A stretch of 64,000 nucleotides of DNA, from positions 42,400-106,399 of the forward strand of contig UBKJ01000020.1 of assembly GCA_900465915.1 (NCBI GenBank), in the 5' to 3' direction. The notes beneath the pieces are model-generated. The model made no database searches and was not told where the DNA came from. It was given only the letters and a program-made list of their open reading frames with translations. The DNA comes from Hyphomicrobiales bacterium. GTDB lineage: Bacteria > Pseudomonadota > Alphaproteobacteria > Rhizobiales > Rhizobiaceae. Every line of letters begins with the position of its first letter. The stretch's first letter is position 1. Below are positions 43,658 to 51,988 of this stretch, in pieces. The translations under genes were made by a program, and so were the position numbers.

Positions 43658-45484
43658 TTGAACGCCATTCTTTCAAAAACAGCCGATACGGTTCGCGCCG
43701 GCGCGCTTGCGCTGGCGGGCGTTCACGAGCGTTTTTGCGGCTGCTGGGCGGACCGGAGCGACCCGCTCTCGATGCGCGCCACGGCCTTCGCCGTCGCCTT
43801 GCCGGTCCTGCTGATGGGCGCCGCCGTCGCCGCCGGGCTGACCGCCAATCTCACCGAGCTCGCCATCCTCGCCGCGAGCTTCGCCGGCGTGGCGATGATT
43901 CTCTGCGCCCTGTCGCTGATGGGCGTCGCGGCGTCGGCCGTCGGCGCGCTCGGCCTCGCCGGCCATGGCGCGGCGCTGGCCGCCCTCGGCCTCTCCGTCC
44001 ACGCCGACGCGGCGCTGTGGCTGATGGCCGCCGCCCTGCCGCTCGAAGCCTGGTTCGTCTTCCGCAAGCCCGTCGCAGCCGCGCTCGGCGGGGTCGCGGG
44101 CGCGCTGATTCTTGCCGCCTTCGCCGTCGCGCAAGGGGCCGTCGCGGGCGGCTCGCTCGCCGCGGCCGCCGTGCTCGTCCTTTACGGCGCAAGCCTCGCC
44201 GCGCGGATCAAATCCGCCGCGCCCGTCGCCGTCGAGACCGCCGCCGCGCAGGCCGAGGCCGCCTTGCCCGCCGGCGACGTCCGCTTCCGGCTCGACAGGG
44301 AGGGCGTCGCCGTCGAGGTTTCCGCCGAGACCGCCCGCCGCCTCGGCCTCAAGCCGCAGATGCTGGAGGGCGCGGCGCTGCTCGACCGCGTCCATGTCGC
44401 CGACCGCGTCGCCTACCTGACCCTTCTCGCCGGCCTGCGCGCCGGTTCGGCCGCGCGGCCGGTGGAGCTGCGCCTGCGCGCCTCCGAGGGCGGGACCGTG
44501 GCCTTTCGCGCCTATCGCATGGAAGGCTTTGTACAGGACGGCGGCGTCACGCTGGTCGGCCGCTCGCTCGCCGACGAAAAGAAGCTGCGCGACGAGATCG
44601 ACGCGCTCAAGGCCGAGCTGGAGGCCGAAAAACTGGCGCGCGGCCGCATGCTGGCCGCCGTCAGCCACGAATTGCGCACGCCGCTCAACTCCATCATCGG
44701 CTTTTCCGACATGCTGGCGCATGAGGTGGGCTGCCGCCTCGAAACCGGCCGCCAGCGCGAATATGCCGGGCTGATCCGTCAGTCGGGCCATTATCTTCTG
44801 GAGCTGGTCAATGCGGTGATGGACAGCGCGCGGCTCGAAACCGGGGCCTACCGCATCGCGCCGCAGCCCTTCGTCTTCCGCGACGCGGTCGAGATGTGCG
44901 CCTCGGTCATGCTGCCGCAGGCGGAGAAGAAGGGCGTCGCCTTCTGCCACCGCGTCGGCGCCGGCGTCGGCGAATTGACCGCCGACAAGCGCGCCGTGCA
45001 GCAGATCCTGCTCAACCTCGCCGCCAATGCGGTCAAGTTCACGCCGGCCGGCGGCTGCGTCACCATCGACGCGGCGCGCGTGGCGGGCGAGGGCGGCGCG
45101 GCGGTGGAGTTCAGCGTCTCGGACACCGGCGTCGGCATCGAGCCGGAGGATCTGGCGCGCATCGGCATGCCCTTCGTGCGCGCCGACAACAGCTACACCC
45201 GCGCGCAGGAGGGCAGCGGCCTCGGCCTTTCGGTGGTGCGCGGGCTGGTCGAACTGCATGGCGGGACGATGCGGCTCAGCAGCCGTCCGGGCGAGGGCAC
45301 GGTGGTGACCGTGCGTCTGCCGGCGGCGCAGCCCGAAAGCGAAAACAGGGGCGAAATCGGGGGAGACAATCCATCACAGGAACCCGGCGCGGTGATCGAC
45401 ATGCACCGCCATCAGGGAGAAAGGCGCGATGAGCGGCAGGAAATCCGGGAGCAGGACGATGCGCAAGCCCGCAAAACGGCGTAG
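43658..45484 (+). CDS. PAS-containing sensor histidine kinase (PdhS/DivJ-like)
   Basis: The 608-residue protein has about five membrane helices (residues 38-190) and a PAS-like region (about 215-300). The HisKA domain has His337 in VSHELRTPLNSIIGFSDML, and HATPase has NLAANAVKFTP, DTGVGIEPED and GSGLGLSVVRGL. It resembles the PdhS, DivJ and PleC kinases of the CtrA pathway, which also influences GTA expression in alphaproteobacteria; that link here is speculative. The start at 43658 is a TTG with weak signals, and the ATG at 43772 is an alternative. It overlaps the next gene by 56 bases. Confidence 0.88.
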   Translation: MNAILSKTADTVRAGALALAGVHERFCGCWADRSDPLSMRATAFAVALPVLLMGAAVAAGLTANLTELAILAASFAGVAMILCALSLMGVAASAVGALGLAGHGAALAALGLSVHADAALWLMAAALPLEAWFVFRKPVAAALGGVAGALILAAFAVAQGAVAGGSLAAAAVLVLYGASLAARIKSAAPVAVETAAAQAEAALPAGDVRFRLDREGVAVEVSAETARRLGLKPQMLEGAALLDRVHVADRVAYLTLLAGLRAGSAARPVELRLRASEGGTVAFRAYRMEGFVQDGGVTLVGRSLADEKKLRDEIDALKAELEAEKLARGRMLAAVSHELRTPLNSIIGFSDMLAHEVGCRLETGRQREYAGLIRQSGHYLLELVNAVMDSARLETGAYRIAPQPFVFRDAVEMCASVMLPQAEKKGVAFCHRVGAGVGELTADKRAVQQILLNLAANAVKFTPAGGCVTIDAARVAGEGGAAVEFSVSDTGVGIEPEDLARIGMPFVRADNSYTRAQEGSGLGLSVVRGLVELHGGTMRLSSRPGEGTVVTVRLPAAQPESENRGEIGGDNPSQEPGAVIDMHRHQGERRDERQEIREQDDAQARKTA

Positions 45485-46409
45485 CGCGGGCAAGAGCCTT
45501 CTCCGCTTCTTCTTCAACTCGGCTTCGACGCTGGCCATCGCCGCGGGCGAGCTGGTGGCGCGCAATCCCGTGCTGACCGGCGGCGCGACCGCCTTTCTGG
45601 TGGTGATGGGCTTCGTCTCCGCCAACGCGCTCTGGTACCAGCCCGAGGCGCATGACGCCGTGTTCTTCCGCACCCGGCCCGATTTCGTGTTCCGGCCGAC
45701 GCCGCGCGCCGTGCTGCCGGGAACCGCCGCCGCCAAGCCGGCCCAGCCGGCCCAGCCACCCCAGCCGATGACCACGGTGGCCGAGATCGCCGCCGCGCCC
45801 ACGCCGCCGGCGCCCAAGGCGGCTCCGGTCCCGGTTCCGGCGCAGCCCGCGCCCGGCCGGCTGCCGGCCGCCGACGTCATCGACGACATGCTGCCGGCGC
45901 TCGCGCCCAAGGCCGACCTGGAAGTGGCGCGGCTCCAGCAGCGCCTGGCGCTGCTCGGCGTCTACAAGGGCCCGGTCGACGGCTTCACCGGCCCGCAGAC
46001 GCGCGAGGCGCTGGAGCGCTGGCGCGCGCTTCAGGGCAAGCTCGGCGTGCAGGCCGCCGCCGACGCCGCCCCGCCCGACGACACCGTGACCGCCACCATC
46101 GTCGCGCCGACGCCGAGGCCGCGCCCGCAGCCGGCCGTGGCGCATGCCGAGGCGCGGCCCAAGCCGGAACTCGCCTCGCTGAGCGGGGCCGACCGCAAGC
46201 CCGCCTCCAGTGTATCGTCGCAGGACATCGTCCGCGTGCAGGCGGGGCTGAAGGCCTTCGGCAACGACCGCGTGCCGGTCGACGGCCATGCCGGCAAGGT
46301 CACGCAGGACGCGGTGCGCGATTTCCAGAAACTGTTCGGCCTGCCGGTCACCGGCGAGATCGACGCGGCGCTGATCGCCAAGATGCGCGAGATCGGCTTG
46401 ATCGGCTGA
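45429..46409 (+). CDS. Membrane-anchored protein with two peptidoglycan-binding domains
   Basis: The 326-residue product has a basic N-terminus, a membrane helix (residues 47-66, VLTGGATAFLVVMGFVSANA), a proline/alanine-rich linker, and two PG_binding_1 domains. These lie at about residues 165-205 (RLQQRLALLGVYKGPVDGFT, GPQTREALERW) and 270-325 (VQAGLKAFGNDRVPVDGHAG, TQDAVRDFQKLFG). It would hold the cell wall from the inner membrane side. It overlaps the kinase gene and probably shares its transcript. Confidence 0.88.
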   Translation: MSGRKSGSRTMRKPAKRRSAGKSLLRFFFNSASTLAIAAGELVARNPVLTGGATAFLVVMGFVSANALWYQPEAHDAVFFRTRPDFVFRPTPRAVLPGTAAAKPAQPAQPPQPMTTVAEIAAAPTPPAPKAAPVPVPAQPAPGRLPAADVIDDMLPALAPKADLEVARLQQRLALLGVYKGPVDGFTGPQTREALERWRALQGKLGVQAAADAAPPDDTVTATIVAPTPRPRPQPAVAHAEARPKPELASLSGADRKPASSVSSQDIVRVQAGLKAFGNDRVPVDGHAGKVTQDAVRDFQKLFGLPVTGEIDAALIAKMREIGLIG

Positions 46410-46429
46410 TCTGGGCAAAGGGAGAACGC

Positions 46430-46771
46430 ATGCGCCTCACGTCTGATTTCTGGATCGCGGCGCTGATCCGGCGGGTGCGGGGCGAGGGCGGCTTCGCCTA
46501 TCTGGCGCGGCGCGGCTCGCCGGAAGCCGGCGCGATCTTCATCCGCATCAGCGATCGGCTCGGGCTTTCCGATCTCTACGCGCCCGCGCCGCAGGCGCTT
46601 TACGACGGTGGCGGCGAGGACCGGCGCTTCGCGGCCGTCCTGCGCGGCGCGGAGGCCGAGGCCGTCGAGGCGCGCATGGCGCGCGAGACGGGCTTCGATC
46701 CCGACCTGTGGCTGGTGGAGCTGGAGGACGTCGACGACCCGTCGCGCTTCTTCACGATCGCCGAAGCGTAA
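46430..46771 (+). CDS. DUF1491 family protein
   Basis: The 113-residue product MRLTSDFWIAALIRRVRGEG is a typical DUF1491 start; GSPEAGAIFIRISDR and GFDPDLWLVELED complete the family. Role unknown. AGGGAG lies 7 bases before the ATG. It is the third gene of the kinase-PG binding-DUF1491 operon and its end overlaps the DUF2336 gene by 20 bases. Confidence 0.9.
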   Translation: MRLTSDFWIAALIRRVRGEGGFAYLARRGSPEAGAIFIRISDRLGLSDLYAPAPQALYDGGGEDRRFAAVLRGAEAEAVEARMARETGFDPDLWLVELEDVDDPSRFFTIAEA

Positions 46772-47774
46772 GGTCCGGCCGCGCCGGCCGGTCGCAATTG
46801 GCGGCGTCGGACCGCGCGCTTTCGGCCGCCATCTCCCGCAATTTGTCGCGCAGCATGGCCGACATCTCGTCCGCCCGCCAGCGGCGCACCAGCGCCATGG
46901 CCTTGGACGGGTCGATGGAGCGGTAGATATGCACGAATTCGCGCAGCGATTCGCGGTTGGCGTCGATGGGGCCGAGCGCCGCCGTCATCACCAGGTAGCA
47001 TTCGGGCGCCGACATGCCCAGCGCCTTGAGCGCGATGGGCAGGTGCGAATCGGGCCAGCGGCCGATGATCGATTCGGCCCGCGCGAAGGACACGTCCAGC
47101 GCGTCGGCCAGCGCGTTGCGGAAGAAATGGCTGTCGATCAGCAGCGCCGCGTCGATCAGCGCCTGGTGGCCGGGCATGGCCTCGGCCTTGAAGAAAGGCT
47201 GCTGCAAGGATAGGCCGAGCCCGTGCGCGGCGCTCGCGGCCGGCAGCGGCGACGTCACCGCCGCCGTGGCGGCGGGCTTCTCCCCGATGTCGGCGAGGTC
47301 CTCCTGCATGGCCAGCGTGCGGTCGATGGCGGGGTCGGCGAAGCTGCGCAGCACCTGCTGCAGCAATGCGTCGGCCGATTGCCGCCGCGCGATGACGCGG
47401 GCGTGGTCGATCCCGTGCGCGCCGATGAGGTCGATGAGGTCGGCCGGCCGCAGCGCCGGCGAGCGCAGCAGCAGCGGCGCGGAAATCTCGGTCGGCTCGC
47501 CCGCCAGCGCCAGCACGAGGCGGCGCGGGGCCTCCTCCAGTTGCGCCAGCGCCTGGGCGGCGTTGCGCCGGCCTTGCGCCGTGGCGCGTTCGAGCAGCGG
47601 CAGGGCGAGATCCTCGAGCTGCTGCATGTCCTGCCGGCCCGGACGCGGCATGACGGCGAAGGACGCGATGGCGGCGGCGAGCAGATCGTCCGCCTTGCCG
47701 CCTTCCGTCATTGCGTTCGACAGGTTCCGGCTGCCTGAAATCTCCTCCAGCGCGCGGAACTGATCATGGGTCAC
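46752..47774 (-). CDS. DUF2336 domain protein
   Basis: The 340-residue product uses a GTG start at 47774 with GGAG 9 bases upstream. It is helical throughout, with HEAT-like pairs (RATAQGRRNAAQALAQLEEA and ADLIDLIGAHGIDHARVIAR), as in DUF2336 proteins of alphaproteobacteria. Members are not characterised; some are linked to cell-cycle and stress control. The stop overlaps the convergent DUF1491 gene. Confidence 0.8.
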   Translation of the reverse strand: MTHDQFRALEEISGSRNLSNAMTEGGKADDLLAAAIASFAVMPRPGRQDMQQLEDLALPLLERATAQGRRNAAQALAQLEEAPRRLVLALAGEPTEISAPLLLRSPALRPADLIDLIGAHGIDHARVIARRQSADALLQQVLRSFADPAIDRTLAMQEDLADIGEKPAATAAVTSPLPAASAAHGLGLSLQQPFFKAEAMPGHQALIDAALLIDSHFFRNALADALDVSFARAESIIGRWPDSHLPIALKALGMSAPECYLVMTAALGPIDANRESLREFVHIYRSIDPSKAMALVRRWRADEMSAMLRDKLREMAAESARSDAANCDRPARPDLTLRRS

Positions 47775-47898
47775 GAGATATCACTCCGGGTAGGCTCCGA
47801 CATGCGCGCCGAAGGCGCGGGCGCGCAATCATGGCGACTTCGCGATCATAGGAAGGAAGCCTTAGCAACCTATTAACCGTGCTGGGAAAATCGGCTTC

Positions 47899-48441
47899 TC
47901 AAGAACCGTCGTAGGTGGCGCAGCCGGCCTGGGCGAAAAAGCGGTCCACCGCCTTGCGCCAGGTCGGGTCGGGCATGAAGGCGCGCAGGCTCGCCATGCC
48001 TTCGCCGATGTCCTGCTCGATCAGGATCGACGGCCCGTCGCCGGCCTTGCCGTCGGCGCGCAGGCTGGCCATGGCGATGGGGTCGGCCACGATCAGGTCC
48101 AGCTTGCGCTCCGCCGACACGCTGTCGTTGAGGCTGTAGAGATTGTCGCCGTTGGGGGCGTAGACCGACAGCGACCAGTAGGGCGCGTCCGGCCCGGCGG
48201 TGATGCGCACCGGCCCGTCGGCGAGATCGAAGCGGCAGGTCGCCTCGACGATCAGCGGGTCGCGGTCGCCCGGCGGCCCGTCACGCTTGTCGAGGAGGTT
48301 GAAGCGATAGCCGTCGCTGGCCGCCTCCAGCCGCGACCAGGCGTTCATCTCGGAGAAGACCGGGACCAGCAAGAGCACCGCGATATGCACGATCCCGGCG
48401 CCGACGAGGCCCAAAAGCAGAAGCCGCAGGAACCTAGCCAC
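47899..48441 (-). CDS. DUF1254-type membrane-anchored protein
   Basis: The 180-residue product (GTG start at 48441) has an N-terminal membrane helix (LRLLLLGLVGAGIVHIAVLL) and a beta-rich periplasmic part with PYWSLSVYAPNGDNLYSLND, the diagnostic DUF1254 segment. It overlaps the DUF1214 gene by 8 bases; the two families regularly occur together. Function unknown. Confidence 0.75.
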   Translation of the reverse strand: MARFLRLLLLGLVGAGIVHIAVLLLVPVFSEMNAWSRLEAASDGYRFNLLDKRDGPPGDRDPLIVEATCRFDLADGPVRITAGPDAPYWSLSVYAPNGDNLYSLNDSVSAERKLDLIVADPIAMASLRADGKAGDGPSILIEQDIGEGMASLRAFMPDPTWRKAVDRFFAQAGCATYDGS

Positions 48442-49039
48442 CGCAGCCCTCCTGTCCCGGCGCCGGGGCGAGCCTGGGCATGACGAGGTCGGCGAGGCCC
48501 GAGGAGCTTGCGGCGGGCGTATCGTAGAGCGTCATCACCAGCACGAAATCGCCGCCGCCCTCCACCGCCAGCCAGTCGCCCGGCGCGGCGTCGGGGCCGA
48601 TGGTCACCGTGGCGCCGCCGTCGGCGTCGAAAAGCGCCTCGCGCGAATGCAGCGTCGCCGGCAGGCCGGGGCGCGGCTCCAGCGGCGCGAGGTCGGGCGT
48701 GGCGGCGTAGAGCGTCCAGAAGCGCGCCGGCGGCGTGAAGCCGGTCAGCCGATAGGCGCAGCCGCGCCTGAGCGTGCGGCCGTCGTCGGTATGGCCGGCA
48801 TAGAAGGCGAGGCCTTCCGCCGCCCCCAGCGACAATGTGGCCTTCCGCGCCGCGCGCGCCTTGGCGTAGGGATCGGCGTCGGCCCCGCTGGCCTGCGGCC
48901 AGGCCGTCCAGGCGCCGACCTTGAGGTCGCCGAAGCCCGGAAAGCGGTCCAGCGCCATGTCGACGCTGGCGATGCCGCCCCCGAGCGCCAGCGCCAGCAC
49001 GAAACCCGTGCTCAGGATGGTGCGCAGCGTCGCGTTCAA
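48434..49039 (-). CDS. DUF1214-type protein
   Basis: The likely start is a TTG at 49039 whose last base overlaps the penicillin-binding protein stop (TTGA). It gives 201 residues: MNATLRTILSTGFVLALALG (membrane anchor or signal), then RFWTLYAATPDLAPLEPRPG and GDWLAVEGGGDFVLVMTLYD, which match DUF1214. With the DUF1254 gene and the PBP gene it forms a minus-strand operon. Function unknown. Confidence 0.75.
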   Translation of the reverse strand: MNATLRTILSTGFVLALALGGGIASVDMALDRFPGFGDLKVGAWTAWPQASGADADPYAKARAARKATLSLGAAEGLAFYAGHTDDGRTLRRGCAYRLTGFTPPARFWTLYAATPDLAPLEPRPGLPATLHSREALFDADGGATVTIGPDAAPGDWLAVEGGGDFVLVMTLYDTPAASSSGLADLVMPRLAPAPGQEGCGG

Positions 49040-51201
49040 AGCACCGGCGCTCCGGCGCGCTCGGCCAGCGCCGGCGAGGGCGGCGCGTTGAGGAACAGCT
49101 CGTGCAAGTCCTTGAGCGCCCGCGTGGCGGCCGGCGACAGCGCGCGCGGCGGGGCCGCGACCTCGAGCGGCGCGGCGTCGGCCGGCGCGCTGGCGGCCGG
49201 CGTCTTCGGCGCCTTCTGCGGCGCGGGGAAGGGCGGGCTGACGCCGGGAATGGGCTTCAATTCGACGTTCTGGTGCGCGTAGGCCATCATGCGCTGCCAG
49301 GCCATGGCCGGCAGCACGCCGCCGGTCATCTCCTTCATCGGCGTGAAATTGTCGTTGCCGAACCAGACGGCGGCGGTGAAATTGCCGGTGAAGCCGACGA
49401 ACCAGGCGTCGCGATAGTTCTGCGTCGTGCCGGTCTTGCCGCCCACCCGCGTCATCGGCAGGGCGGCGCGGCGGCCGGTGCCGCGCTCGGGCACCTGCAC
49501 CAGCATGGAGTTCATCTCCTCCGCCGCCTTCTGCGACAGCGCCCGGTGCGGCGGCGGCGCGTCGCGGCCGAAATCCCACAAGACCTTGCCGTCGGCGGAA
49601 AGGAGCTGCGTGAAGGCGTGGCGGTTGCCGGCCATGCCGTCATTGGGGAAGACGTTGAAGCCGGTGGCCTGGTCCATCACCGTCATGCCCGATGTGCCGA
49701 GCACCATGGTCTTGTGCGAGGAGATGGTCGATTCCACCCCCATGGACTTCGCCAGCGCCACGATGGGCGCGGTGGTGAGATAGTCGCGCGCCAGCCGCAC
49801 CGGCACGCTGTTGAGCGAGCGCACCAGCGCGGTGGTGAGGTCGACGCGGCCGGCGAAGCTGCGGCCGTAATTGCGCGGCGACCAGTTGCCCCAGCTGATC
49901 GGCCCGTCCGAGACGATGGTGGCGGGCGTCAGGCCCTTCTCCATGGCGGCGGCGTAGACATAGGGCTTGAAGGAGGAGCCGGCCTGCCGGAGCGCCTTGG
50001 TGGCGCGGTTGAACTGGCTTTCGCCATAGTCGCGCCCGCCGACCAGCGCCCGCACCGAGCCGTCATTGGCCAGAACCACGGTGGCGGCCTCGGTGGCGGC
50101 GTATTCCTTGCCGTATTGGCGCAGGTGGTATTCGAGCGATTCCTCCGCCGCTTTCTGGATGTTGCGGTCGAGCGTGGTGCGCACGACCAGCGTGCGCTGC
50201 GGCACGCGGCCGGAGAGCTTCTTGACCTCGTCGAAGGCCCAGTCGAGGAAATAATCCGGGCTTTCGTTCTTGGGCCGGTCGATGACGCTGGCCGGATGCC
50301 GGCGCGCGGCGGCGACCTGGCCCTCGCTCATGAAGCCGCTGTCGACCATGTTGGACAGCACCACATTGGCGCGGGCGCGCGCGGCGGGCAGGTTGACATG
50401 CGGCGCGAACTTGGCCGGCGCCTTGAACAGGCCCGCCAGCATGGCGGCCTCGGCCAGCGACACGTCCTTGACGCTCTTGCCGAAATAGAACTCCGACGCC
50501 GCAGCGATGCCGAAGGTGCCGCCGCCCATATAGGCGCGGTCGAGATAGGTCTGGAGGATCTCCTTCTTGCTCATATTGGCTTCGAGCCACAGCGCGAGGA
50601 AGGCCTCCTTGATCTTGCGCTCCAGCGTGCGCTCGTTGGAGAGGAAAAGATTCTTGGCGAGCTGCTGCGTGATGGTCGAGCCGCCCTGCACCACGCCGTT
50701 GGCGCGCATGTTCTGGCTGAGCGCGCGCGTGAGGCCCCAGAGATCGATGCCGAAATGGTCGAAGAAACGCCGGTCCTCGGTGCCGAGCACGGCCTTGATG
50801 ACATGGTCGGGCAGTTCGTCGATCGGCACCGCCTGCCGGTGCAGCACGCCGCGCTGGCCGATCTCGACGCCGTAGCGGTCGAGGAAGGTGACGGCGTAGT
50901 CGTCCTGGGCGCGCCAGTCCTTCTTGGTCTCCTCGAAGGCCGGCAGCGCCAGCGCCAGCATGGCGACCGAGCCGAGCACGCCCAGGGTGAAACCTTCGTC
51001 CAGCACCTCGACCACGAAGCGCCGGAAGCCCTGCACCCGCAGCCGCCGCGAGGCGATGGTCACGCTCTCCCACCAGTCGCCGGAATGATGGCGGACGGCG
51101 TAGAGGCTGGAATCGATCCACGCGTCGAGCCAGATCAGCCGCGAAACCCGGAACGGTTTGCGCGTCTTTCTGTCGGCAGGGTCTTCGGCCTTCTTACGCA
51201 T
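49036..51201 (-). CDS. Class A penicillin-binding protein (PBP1A-type)
   Basis: The 721-residue protein has a cytoplasmic N-terminus and one membrane helix (FTLGVLGSVAMLALALPAF). A GT51 glycosyltransferase domain (about 115-290) shows EDRRFFDHFGID with the catalytic glutamate, GGSTITQQLAKN and RAYMGGGTFGIAAA. The transpeptidase domain has the S-x-x-K serine in AGSSFKPYVYAA, SLN in VRSLNSVPVR and KTG in VGGKTGTTQNYRD. It polymerises and crosslinks peptidoglycan. The tail is proline/alanine-rich. The ATG at 51201 is preferred. It is divergent from the GTA operon. Confidence 0.95.
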   Translation of the reverse strand: MRKKAEDPADRKTRKPFRVSRLIWLDAWIDSSLYAVRHHSGDWWESVTIASRRLRVQGFRRFVVEVLDEGFTLGVLGSVAMLALALPAFEETKKDWRAQDDYAVTFLDRYGVEIGQRGVLHRQAVPIDELPDHVIKAVLGTEDRRFFDHFGIDLWGLTRALSQNMRANGVVQGGSTITQQLAKNLFLSNERTLERKIKEAFLALWLEANMSKKEILQTYLDRAYMGGGTFGIAAASEFYFGKSVKDVSLAEAAMLAGLFKAPAKFAPHVNLPAARARANVVLSNMVDSGFMSEGQVAAARRHPASVIDRPKNESPDYFLDWAFDEVKKLSGRVPQRTLVVRTTLDRNIQKAAEESLEYHLRQYGKEYAATEAATVVLANDGSVRALVGGRDYGESQFNRATKALRQAGSSFKPYVYAAAMEKGLTPATIVSDGPISWGNWSPRNYGRSFAGRVDLTTALVRSLNSVPVRLARDYLTTAPIVALAKSMGVESTISSHKTMVLGTSGMTVMDQATGFNVFPNDGMAGNRHAFTQLLSADGKVLWDFGRDAPPPHRALSQKAAEEMNSMLVQVPERGTGRRAALPMTRVGGKTGTTQNYRDAWFVGFTGNFTAAVWFGNDNFTPMKEMTGGVLPAMAWQRMMAYAHQNVELKPIPGVSPPFPAPQKAPKTPAASAPADAAPLEVAAPPRALSPAATRALKDLHELFLNAPPSPALAERAGAPVL

Positions 51202-51336
51202 ATACGCTTTACCCGGCGCTGGTGTGAAAAAGCCCCTCACACATTACCAGATAAATAGGCCACGGCTTATGGAAAATGGGTAAACGCCGCGCGGCGAATG
51301 CAAATAGGAAAAAAACCGTAAATAGGAAAATAGTCC

Positions 51337-51365
51337 TTGACGCCGTCACGGCGATCGGATAGAGA
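51337..51365 (+). promoter_or_regulatory. Candidate promoter of the GTA operon
   Basis: TTGACG at 51337-51342 (the alphaproteobacterial CTTGAC form) and TAGAGA at 51360-51365, spaced 17. The sequence before it (51290-51330) contains repeated AAATAGGAAAA, an A/T-rich tract of the kind used by IHF or an activator. The match to consensus is modest. Confidence 0.35.
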
Positions 51366-51395
51366 TAAGGCACAGTCGAAGAAATGCGACGACGA

Positions 51396-51430
51396 GCAAC
51401 CCCGGAAAAGCCCCCGCTTTCCGGGGTTGC
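51396..51430 (+). promoter_or_regulatory. Perfect 13-bp hairpin in the GTA leader, possible attenuator/antitermination site
   Basis: GCAACCCCGGAAA (51396-51408) and TTTCCGGGGTTGC (51418-51430) pair perfectly around the 9-base loop AGCCCCCGC. The stem ends 18 bases before the g1 start codon, with GGAGG lying between. The following GCGTTT is not a full T-tract. A terminator read through by an antiterminator, or a structure hiding the ribosome binding site, are both possible. Confidence 0.6.
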
Positions 51431-51448
51431 GCGTTTCTGGAGGTTCGC

Positions 51449-51988
51449 ATGCCTGGAAGTGGCGTGGAGAGCGAGACCGGCAGGTCGGTGAAGGGCCTGT
51501 CCGACGAGCGCGTCCGGCTGGCGCATGGATTGCAGGCCGAGCACGGCGTGGCGGCGTCGCGGATGGCGGCGCTGCTGGGCCTGGACGAAAAGCAATATCT
51601 GCGGCGGCTCGGCCAGCTCGGGCTGGACCTGCCGCCGGAAGGCCCGCCGCTCGTCGCGCCCGGCGCGCTGGAGCGGCTGCAGGCCGAGCTGCGGCGGCTG
51701 GTGGAGGCCGACGAATTGCCCGACAAGGCCAGGGCCGAGGCGCTGATGGCGCTGGCCCGCGCGGTCAGGACGGTGGACGAGCTGGCCGTCGAGGCCGCCC
51801 GCGCCCGTCCGGCCGAGGCCGGGGCCGGGCCGGCGGTCGAGCTCGCCGCCGCGCGGCGGGCGCTGCAACGCATCGACAGGAGAATCGAACATCTTGCAAA
51901 AAAGCGCGCGCGGGAAATCCTGGGCGGCGGGCTTGACGCGCCGGCATCTGGTGACGGCGGAGAAGGAATGGCTGCTTCAGGCGCGTGA
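51449..51988 (+). CDS. GTA gp1, small terminase-like subunit
   Basis: The 179-residue product starts after a perfect GGAGG. Residues about 15-50 suit a helix-turn-helix (VRLAHGLQAEHGVAASRMAA, LLGLDEKQYLRRLG) and the rest is mainly helical. In Rhodobacter GTA the first gene, g1, encodes the small terminase that binds DNA; position and size agree. GTA terminases package random host DNA, so a loose DNA reader is expected. Its end overlaps the large terminase gene by 95 bases. Confidence 0.78.
   Translation: MPGSGVESETGRSVKGLSDERVRLAHGLQAEHGVAASRMAALLGLDEKQYLRRLGQLGLDLPPEGPPLVAPGALERLQAELRRLVEADELPDKARAEALMALARAVRTVDELAVEAARARPAEAGAGPAVELAAARRALQRIDRRIEHLAKKRAREILGGGLDAPASGDGGEGMAASGA

Noticed and set aside
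45700..45860. Repeat-like proline/alanine stretch resembling a tandem repeat
   Set aside because: It is the flexible linker of the peptidoglycan-binding protein, not a DNA repeat element.
49102..51258. 718-codon plus-strand frame opposite the penicillin-binding protein
   Set aside because: Low-complexity antisense frame; the minus strand has intact GT51 and transpeptidase motifs.
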